From: JBGQDM01 sp041495845 | Lineage (GTDB): Bacteria > Acidobacteriota > Terriglobia > Terriglobales > Acidobacteriaceae | Length of the DNA: 51,400 bases | Direction of reading: 5' to 3' | Assembly: GCA_041495845.1 (NCBI GenBank) | Contig: JBGQDM010000009.1 | Coordinates: forward strand, 1 to 51,400 | Part shown: in pieces, positions 7,680 to 14,261 of the stretch | Numbering within the stretch: position 1 is the first letter of the stretch | Layout of the letters: every line of letters starts with the position of its first letter | Notes under the pieces: model-generated | Seen by the model: the letters and a program-made list of their open reading frames with translations, nothing else | What the model was told of the DNA's origin: nothing | Database searches by the model: none | Position numbers and translations under genes: made by a program

Positions 7680-8711
7680 GTGAGCGATTCTCCCAAAGTC
7701 GAGATTCAAGGCCGTCAGCTGGCGCTCTCCAATCTCGGGAAAGTACTGTATCCCACCGCGGGCTTCACCAAGGGGCAGGTCATCGACTACTACGCGCGAG
7801 TGGCGCCGTATTTGTTGCCACACCTTCGCGGCCGGGCGCTGACCATGAAGCGCTATCCCAATGGAGTGGACGCGGAATATTTCTACGAGAAAAATGCGCC
7901 CGCACATCGCCCCGACTGGGTACAGACCGCGCCCGTGTGGAGCCGCCACAACCGGCGCACCATTCAATTCATTCTGGCCGATGATCTGCCGACGCTGGTG
8001 TGGCTGGCGAACCTGGCTTCGCTCGAACTTCACCCTTCACTGTCGCTGGCGCGCGCGGCGGACCGGCCCACCATGGTGGTGTTCGATCTCGATCCGGGTC
8101 CCCCGGCAAGCATCGTGCAATGTGCGCAGGTGGCTTTGTGGCTGCGCGAAATCTTTGAGCACCTCGGACTGCGCAGCGTAGCCAAGACGTCAGGTTCCAA
8201 GGGCATGCAAATCTATGTCCCGCTCAATACGCCGGTGAGTTACGAGGCTGCCAAGACATTTGCGCAGGCGTTGGCGCGCTTGCTGGAGGAGCGGCATCGC
8301 GAGCACGTGGTTTCAGACATGAAGAAGGAGTTGCGCTCCGGGAAAGTATTCATCGACTGGAGCCAGAACGATGAACACAAAACGACAGTCTCGGTGTATT
8401 CCCTGCGGGCGCGCGAGCGGCCGACGGTTTCAACGCCGGTGACGTGGGAGGAAGTGGAGCTGGCGTGGCGCAAACAGGATGCGCGGTTGCTGACGTTTGA
8501 AGCCCCGCAGGTGCTGGAACGCTGCCAGAAGCTCGGCGATCTGTTTGCTCCGGCGGCGGAGTTGCGCCAGAAGCTGCCGGGAGTGGGGGCAGCGCCGGCA
8601 GCGCCGGCAGCGGAGTCGGTTACGCTGGCGGCGCAGGCGGAGAAGCGGAGCGCGCGCCAGCCAGCGCCCAAGAAGAAGGCCGCCGCCCTCACCCGCAAAC
8701 GCAAGGTATAA
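7680..8711 (+). CDS. Stand-alone LigD-type DNA polymerase/primase domain protein
   Basis: 343 residues from a GTG start. The protein matches the polymerase (PolDom, archaeo-eukaryotic primase-like) domain of bacterial NHEJ ligase LigD. It has the metal-binding Asp136 and Asp138 in VVFDLDPG, the KTSGSKGMQIYVPL loop that binds the 5' phosphate/nucleotide, and the third acidic region FIDWSQNDEHKTTV. These enzymes fill gaps and add ribonucleotides at double-strand breaks with Ku. No ligase or phosphoesterase domain follows. Instead there is an Ala/Lys/Arg-rich tail (about residues 300-343) that may be a DNA-binding extension. No Ku or ligase gene is in the window. Confidence 0.9.
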   Translation: MSDSPKVEIQGRQLALSNLGKVLYPTAGFTKGQVIDYYARVAPYLLPHLRGRALTMKRYPNGVDAEYFYEKNAPAHRPDWVQTAPVWSRHNRRTIQFILADDLPTLVWLANLASLELHPSLSLARAADRPTMVVFDLDPGPPASIVQCAQVALWLREIFEHLGLRSVAKTSGSKGMQIYVPLNTPVSYEAAKTFAQALARLLEERHREHVVSDMKKELRSGKVFIDWSQNDEHKTTVSVYSLRARERPTVSTPVTWEEVELAWRKQDARLLTFEAPQVLERCQKLGDLFAPAAELRQKLPGVGAAPAAPAAESVTLAAQAEKRSARQPAPKKKAAALTRKRKV

Positions 8712-8733
8712 TCCCGCGCGGAGCCGGGCCATT

Positions 8734-9483
8734 ATGGCGCAATTATTTGTGGGCACATCGGGATGGGCGTATCCGAGTTGGAAGCCGGAGTTTTATCCGC
8801 AGAAGCTGCCGCAGAAGAAATTTCTGGGCCACTACGCCGCGCAACTAAATACCGTCGAAGTGAATTTCACCTTCCGGCAATTGGTGAAAGAAACGACGAT
8901 CAACAATTGGATCGCGGAAACTCCGCCGCTCTTCCGGTTTGGGGTAAAGGCGCACCAGGTGATCACCCATATCAAGCGGCTGAAGGCTGCGGAAGACTTT
9001 GTGCCGCGTTTTCTGGCCACGATCGAACCGCTGGCGCGGGCGGGGAAGCTGGGGCCGGTGCTCTTTCAGTTGCCGCCGAACCTGAAGTTTGACGCCGCCC
9101 TGCTGCGTGATTTTCTGCCGCTGTTGCCGCCCGTATTGCCGGCGGCGTTCGAGTTCCGGCACGATTCCTGGTTCAACGACCAGACGTGGACGCTGCTGCG
9201 GGAGCGCAATATCGCGTTGTGCGTGGCGGAGAGCGAAGAGCGCAGCACGCCCGATGAAACCACGGCGAGCTTTGCTTACTATCGCTATCGCAAGCCTAGC
9301 TACTCGGCGGCGGAACGGCAGGAGATGCTGAAAGTGTTGCGCGGCCACGTGGCTGCCGGACGCGATGTCTATGCCTACTTCAAGCACGAAGAAACACCGG
9401 AAGGCGCGCTCTACGCCGCCGAGTTGCTGAAGGCATCCGTCGCACCGGCTTGTGCACTCCCACTTTCGGGCGCGGCTGTGTAG
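8734..9483 (+). CDS. DUF72 family protein (YecE-like)
   Basis: 249 residues from an ATG 22 nt after the polymerase gene; the frame is open further upstream but only overlaps that gene. The start MAQLFVGTSGWAYPSWK and the VEVNFTF, FRFGVKAHQVITH and FEFRHDSW blocks are the conserved TIM-barrel core of the DUF72/YecE family. The biochemical role of the family is not settled. Its position directly behind the polymerase gene suggests co-transcription, not a known pathway. Confidence 0.88.
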   Translation: MAQLFVGTSGWAYPSWKPEFYPQKLPQKKFLGHYAAQLNTVEVNFTFRQLVKETTINNWIAETPPLFRFGVKAHQVITHIKRLKAAEDFVPRFLATIEPLARAGKLGPVLFQLPPNLKFDAALLRDFLPLLPPVLPAAFEFRHDSWFNDQTWTLLRERNIALCVAESEERSTPDETTASFAYYRYRKPSYSAAERQEMLKVLRGHVAAGRDVYAYFKHEETPEGALYAAELLKASVAPACALPLSGAAV

Positions 9484-9493
9484 CCTATGAGGT

Positions 9494-10426
9494 GTGTCCT
9501 CTGCTTCGCCCAATGAGCGCATTGTCTCCGCCTTTAGGGACTATCTGAAGGTCGAAAAAGGCCTGGCCCAACTTTCCGTTGAAGCGTACACGCGGGACAT
9601 TGCCCAGTTTGCCGTGTTTCTACTGGAGCGCAAGCGCCACCTGGGAACGGCGCTGCGTCTTGATGTGCGCGAGTTCTTACAGCAGTTGTTTGCCAACCAG
9701 GTGGATGGACGTTCGGTGGCGCGCAAACTCTCCGCGCTGCGGCATCTTTACCGCTATCTGCTGCTGGACGGGCATATCGAACACGATCCCACGCTCAACA
9801 TTGAATCGCCGAAACGCTGGAAGGTGCTGCCCAAATCTCTGGCGCGCGCGGAAGTGAACGCGATGCTGGCCGCGCCGCGCGCGCTGTCAAACTCCAAGCT
9901 GGCGCATGCCATGGCGCTGCGCGACCGCGCCATGCTGGAAGTTTTCTATGCCGCAGCGCTGCGCGTTTCGGAACTGGTGGACTGCCGCTTGGAAGATTTG
10001 AAACTTGAACTTGGCTGCCTGTTGGTGCGGGGCAAGGGCGACAAAGAGCGCATGGTTCCGTTGGGGCGCTCGGCCCAGGAAGCGCTTACTGCATATCTCG
10101 GGGCGGGCAGGCCGCCCCTCGCTGCTGGAAAAAACGTACCCTGGATTTTTCTTGGGCGCGGGTCACGCCGGCTGACGCGGCAGCGAATCTGGCAATTAGT
10201 GCGAGCGTCTGGGGCAACCGACGGACGTTCGGTTTCCCCGCACATGCTGCGCCACAGTTGCGCCACCCACATGGTGGAGAACGGTGCTGACTTGCGCACC
10301 GTGCAAACCATCCTGGGCCATGCCGATATTTCCACGACGCAGATCTACACCCACCTCGCGCTCGACCGCTTGAAGAGCGTCTATTTGAAGCACCATCCCA
10401 GGGCCAAAGCGAGGGCAGGGAAGTGA
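9494..10426 (+). CDS. xerD: Site-specific tyrosine recombinase XerD-like
   Basis: 310 residues from a GTG start. The N-terminal SAM-like core-binding domain spans about residues 8-95, and the catalytic domain follows. The full active-site set is present: Arg157 (ALRVSEL), Lys181 (RGKGDKER), His250 and Arg253 (SPHMLRHSCATHM), His276 (LGHADIS) and the nucleophile Tyr285 (TQIYTHL). In the family it resolves chromosome dimers at dif with its partner. The stop overlaps the next gene, also a Xer recombinase (GTGA), so the two would be made together. The assignment to XerD rather than XerC rests on overall resemblance. Confidence 0.9.
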   Translation: MSSASPNERIVSAFRDYLKVEKGLAQLSVEAYTRDIAQFAVFLLERKRHLGTALRLDVREFLQQLFANQVDGRSVARKLSALRHLYRYLLLDGHIEHDPTLNIESPKRWKVLPKSLARAEVNAMLAAPRALSNSKLAHAMALRDRAMLEVFYAAALRVSELVDCRLEDLKLELGCLLVRGKGDKERMVPLGRSAQEALTAYLGAGRPPLAAGKNVPWIFLGRGSRRLTRQRIWQLVRASGATDGRSVSPHMLRHSCATHMVENGADLRTVQTILGHADISTTQIYTHLALDRLKSVYLKHHPRAKARAGK

Positions 10427-11367
10427 GAACCCCCGGCGATGAGATGAAAATGTCGAGGGCGGCCACCTCCCGTCGGACGATGGTGGAGAAAGCAGTCGAC
10501 GAATTTCTGCGCCACTTGCGTGAGCGCAACGCATCGCCGCATACGCTGAGAGCCTATGGCCAGGACCTCGACGCGTTTGCCGTGTCTGCCGGCGCCAGAC
10601 CCTGGAAGCAAATCGACCACGTACGCATTCGTGGGTTCCTCTCCGGCTTGTACGAGAAAGGGTTGAGCAAGAGTTCGGTGGCCCGGGCGCTGGCCGCGGT
10701 GCGGTCGCTGTATCGCTGGCTGGCGCGCGAAGGCGTGGTGGAGCAGAACCCGGCGGCGCTGGTGGCCACGCCGAAGCTGCCAAAAAAACTGCCGCGTGTC
10801 CCGACCATTGAAGAGATGAACATGGTGTTGGACCGCCCGTTGGCAGAGACGGTGTGGTTTCCCGAGCGCGACCGCTTGTTGCTGGAGTTGCTTTACGGCT
10901 GTGGTATTCGCAACTCCGAACTCACCGGGATTGACTTGGATGACATTCGGCATGTGGACAGCGCCATCCTGATTCGCGGCAAGGGAAAAAAAGAGCGCTA
11001 CGTGCCGTTTGGGGATTCGGCGCGCACGGCTCTGCAGGCGTATCTGCCGGCGCGGCAAAAGCTGCTGCAGGAGATTCGCAAGCCGTCAGCGGCGTTGCTG
11101 GTAAACCAGCGCGGCGGGCGGCTGACCACGCGCAGCGTCGGCCGCATCGTCAAACGCATTGCGGTGGCCTGCGGTCTCTCTCCGGAAGTCCATCCGCACA
11201 CGCTGCGTCATGCTTTTGGTACCCATCTGCTGGAAGAAGGAGCGGACCTGCGCGCCATTCAGGAATTGCTGGGACATGAGCGCCTCTCGACCACGCAGCG
11301 CTATACGCAACTCTCAATGAAGCAAGTGATGCACGTCTACGATCAGACCCACCCACGCGCCAAGTGA
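10423..11367 (+). CDS. xerC: Site-specific tyrosine recombinase XerC-like
   Basis: 314 residues from the GTG that overlaps the xerD stop; an ATG at 10444 is an alternative. Catalytic residues are Arg163 (GIRNSEL), Lys187 (RGKGKKER), His259 and Arg262 (HPHTLRHAFGTHLL), His285 (LGHERLS) and Tyr294 (TQRYTQLSMK). The C-terminus QVMHVYDQTHPRAK resembles XerC. With the preceding gene it would form the heterotetramer acting at dif. The gene ends 7 nt before the convergent acyl-activating gene with no obvious terminator between. Confidence 0.92.
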   Translation: MRTPGDEMKMSRAATSRRTMVEKAVDEFLRHLRERNASPHTLRAYGQDLDAFAVSAGARPWKQIDHVRIRGFLSGLYEKGLSKSSVARALAAVRSLYRWLAREGVVEQNPAALVATPKLPKKLPRVPTIEEMNMVLDRPLAETVWFPERDRLLLELLYGCGIRNSELTGIDLDDIRHVDSAILIRGKGKKERYVPFGDSARTALQAYLPARQKLLQEIRKPSAALLVNQRGGRLTTRSVGRIVKRIAVACGLSPEVHPHTLRHAFGTHLLEEGADLRAIQELLGHERLSTTQRYTQLSMKQVMHVYDQTHPRAK

Positions 11368-11374
11368 CGCGCCA

Positions 11375-14104
11375 TCAGTCTTTCTGGCGCATTAGCTCCT
11401 CGTACATCTCCACGATGCGCGCTTTCAATTCCGCAGTGAACTGTTCATAGATTGCTTCCGCCGGTTCACCGGCAGGCGGAAAAATGGGATCACCGATTTT
11501 CATGCGAAAACGCGAGCCGAGCCGGGGGCGTTTGCCGCGCGGCCAGGCTTCGTGAAATCCGGCGATGGCAATCGGCACCACGGGCACGTGCAAGTTCGTC
11601 GCCAGAATGGCGACGCCCTTCTTGAAGCGCTTGGGCGGGCCGTCAATGCTGCGTTCGCCCTCGGGATAGAGAATCAACACTTTGTTTTGGCGAAGTCCAT
11701 AGGCGCCCGTCTTCATGGCCGGCACCAGGTTGGCGTCCGGGTCCACCACCACGATGCGCAGTTGACGCGCTACCCAACGCATGATGCCGGAGCCGAAGAT
11801 TTCGCTGGTTCCCACGGAAAACAAGTCGCGGAAATGCCGATAGGGCAGGGCTGCGCCGAGAATCGCGGGATCAAGGTAGCTCTGGTGGTTGGAAGAAAGA
11901 ATGAAGGGACCCTTGTCTGGAAGTTTTTCTATTCCCTCGATCCTCAGCTTGAACAAATCCTGCGCCAGCATCATGACCAGCCGGCCCAGGGTGAACCAGA
12001 GCGTGACGGCCACCGGCTGCGGAGTGGAAAGCGCGAGCACCTCGGGATCGGTGGGGTCTTCGCTCAAGACTGCGCCCCAACCGGCAAATTTGCTGCGCCC
12101 GGTGCCGAGGCCCGCAGCTGCACTGGTGAGTACCGCATCCACCAATTCGCGCACGGTGTAGATGTCTCCCAGTCGAGACTCCTCCACCTTGCCGCCCAGT
12201 TCTTCTTCGATGGCCACCAACAACTCGATGCGCTGCATGGAATCGAGTCCGAGATCCAACTCGAGATTGTCGGCTGGGCGGATGGTCTCATTCGAGGTGC
12301 GGGCCGATTCTTTTACGATCTTCAGAGCGCGCTGCACGTCCGGCTGCTCCAGCCAGGTTGCCTCTTCCGCGGTGATCTCCCTGGTTTGTGGCGCGTCGGC
12401 GCCGGTGCCCCCGGCTTTTTGCTCTTTCACTCGCCGCGCTACTTCAAACCGCTTGATCTTGCGGGTGGTGGTGCGTGGTAGTTCCTCTTGCCAGATGTCG
12501 TAACTGAGAATGCGCTTCACGCTGGCCAGGTCGGCGGACAAGCTCTCCAGGTCCCAGCGGATCACCTCTTTTGCATTGACCACTTTGCGTTCTTTGAGCG
12601 TGTCGAAATTGGGCACGATGACGGCATGCAGACGCTCCGATTGCGGATCGCCCGGCGTCGTTTCCAGCGCCATCACGCACAGTTCCTTAATGAACGGTGA
12701 CTTCAGGTAGTGGGCTTCGATCTCATCGGGATAAAGGTTCTTGCCGTTGGCGAGGACGATGATTTCCTTTCTGCGCCCGGTGATAAAAAGATTGCCGTGG
12801 CTGTCGAGATAACCAAGGTCGCCGGAGTAGAGCCAACCCTCCTTCAAAGCTTCCGCGGTTGCGTCGGACCGTTTGTAGTAGCCCTTCATGACCACGGGGC
12901 CGCGAATGGCGATTTCGCCGATGGCCGGCCCGCCCTCTTCCTGCGTTTGCGGCTCCACGATCTTGAGTTCTACGCCGGGCATGGCGCGTCCGGTGGAACC
13001 GATGATGACATGGCCGGGTGGTGTCACGACCGCGCCACCGGTGGTTTCCGTTAGGCCGTAAGCTTGCATCACCTCGATGCCGAGAGCATGGAAGTCACGC
13101 GCAATGGCCGGATCAAAGCGCGAGCCGCCGGTCACCAGCAGACGCATTTTCGTTCCGAAAAGCGCGTGCACCTTGCCGAAGAAGGTGCGTCCGGCGTTGA
13201 AGCCAACTCGGCGCAGACCTGCGTTGACCGCCATCAGGAAGCGAAACGCACTCTGCGCCAGGCTTCCGCGTTTCTTGATTTCTTTGAAGATGCGTTCGTG
13301 GATGAGATAGAAAAACTGCGGAACAACACAGAACGCGGTAATGCCGCGCTCGCGCAACCCGCGCAACAGTTCCGTGGTGTTGAGCGTTTCCAGATAGACC
13401 ACACGCGCGCCTCGCGCCAACGGGAGCAGAAGATTGGCCACCTGGGCGAGGGCGTGGAAAAGGGGAAGCAGGCCGAGGATCGCGTCCTGTTCATCAATGC
13501 GCACGAACGCGGAAATCGCTTCCACTTCGCTGGTCAGATTCCCATGAGTGAGCATCACGCCCTTGGGATCGGCTGTGGTGCCTGAGGTATAAAGCAGCGC
13601 GGCGAGATCGGATTCCTGAACCTCAGCGGGCGTGAAATTTCCCGGACCGGCGGCGAACATCGCATCCAGGCTGGCAACTGGTGCGGCTCCAGTGGCCTTC
13701 GTCAGCGCGTCCATCAGCACGAGGCGTGCGGAGGACCCGGCCGCCGCTTGCTGGACAAGGGGCCAGTGGCGGGCATCGGCGAAGAGCAGCACGGCGCCGC
13801 TGTCCTGCAGCAGCGTTTGCACCTGGTCGGCGTGGTAGTTGTTATCCAGCGGGACGGCGACGCAGCCGCGCGCCAGAATGCCGAGGTAACAGGCCACCCA
13901 ACGCGCACTGTTGTCGGCAAAGATGACGCAGCGTTCGCCCCGGGCAACGCCTTGTCCTTGTAACCAGCCGCCCACGCACTCGCCCATGCGCCGCATCTCG
14001 GCGTAGGTGTAGCTTTCAAGTCCATCGGGGCGCTGCATTTCGACTGCGGTACGTTCCGGCCAGCGCTCCGCACACGAACTGAAAAGACGAAAAAAAAGAG
14101 CCAT
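11375..14104 (-). CDS. AMP-dependent acyl synthetase - acyl carrier - PlsC acyltransferase fusion
   Basis: 909 residues in three parts. Residues about 1-560 are an ANL acyl-activating enzyme: the ATP loop YTSGTTADPKG is at 172-182, with YSGDLGYLD and the GRRKEIIVLANGKNLYPDEI hinge later. Residues about 590-680 are an acyl-carrier domain with phosphopantetheine serine 622 in LGLDSMQRIEL. Residues about 695-909 are a PlsC-type acyltransferase with the HxxxxD motif His740-Asp745 (NHQSYLDP) and YPEGERSID. The order suggests a fatty acid is activated with ATP, parked on the carrier and passed to a lysophospholipid or glycerophosphate. E. coli Aas has the same activities in the reverse order and without a carrier. 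The enzyme is probably membrane associated. Confidence 0.9.
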   Translation of the reverse strand: MALFFRLFSSCAERWPERTAVEMQRPDGLESYTYAEMRRMGECVGGWLQGQGVARGERCVIFADNSARWVACYLGILARGCVAVPLDNNYHADQVQTLLQDSGAVLLFADARHWPLVQQAAAGSSARLVLMDALTKATGAAPVASLDAMFAAGPGNFTPAEVQESDLAALLYTSGTTADPKGVMLTHGNLTSEVEAISAFVRIDEQDAILGLLPLFHALAQVANLLLPLARGARVVYLETLNTTELLRGLRERGITAFCVVPQFFYLIHERIFKEIKKRGSLAQSAFRFLMAVNAGLRRVGFNAGRTFFGKVHALFGTKMRLLVTGGSRFDPAIARDFHALGIEVMQAYGLTETTGGAVVTPPGHVIIGSTGRAMPGVELKIVEPQTQEEGGPAIGEIAIRGPVVMKGYYKRSDATAEALKEGWLYSGDLGYLDSHGNLFITGRRKEIIVLANGKNLYPDEIEAHYLKSPFIKELCVMALETTPGDPQSERLHAVIVPNFDTLKERKVVNAKEVIRWDLESLSADLASVKRILSYDIWQEELPRTTTRKIKRFEVARRVKEQKAGGTGADAPQTREITAEEATWLEQPDVQRALKIVKESARTSNETIRPADNLELDLGLDSMQRIELLVAIEEELGGKVEESRLGDIYTVRELVDAVLTSAAAGLGTGRSKFAGWGAVLSEDPTDPEVLALSTPQPVAVTLWFTLGRLVMMLAQDLFKLRIEGIEKLPDKGPFILSSNHQSYLDPAILGAALPYRHFRDLFSVGTSEIFGSGIMRWVARQLRIVVVDPDANLVPAMKTGAYGLRQNKVLILYPEGERSIDGPPKRFKKGVAILATNLHVPVVPIAIAGFHEAWPRGKRPRLGSRFRMKIGDPIFPPAGEPAEAIYEQFTAELKARIVEMYEELMRQKD

Positions 14105-14261
14105 AGTTCTGGAAGAAGGACCCGCCTGAATATACAGGAAAACTTACGCCCTCCGCGCAACCGCGAAGCACTGGTTGCGCACCGGAAAGGCCGCTGCACG
14201 CATCCAATGTGGTAGGCTTTTTACTGCCCTACTCTGCTCGAATCGCAAGGAATCTACCGCT

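Noticed and set aside
9494..11367. Prophage or integrative element around the two tyrosine recombinases
   Set aside because: Flanking genes are chromosomal (DUF72 protein, acyl enzyme) and no att-like repeats, phage genes or excisionase were found.
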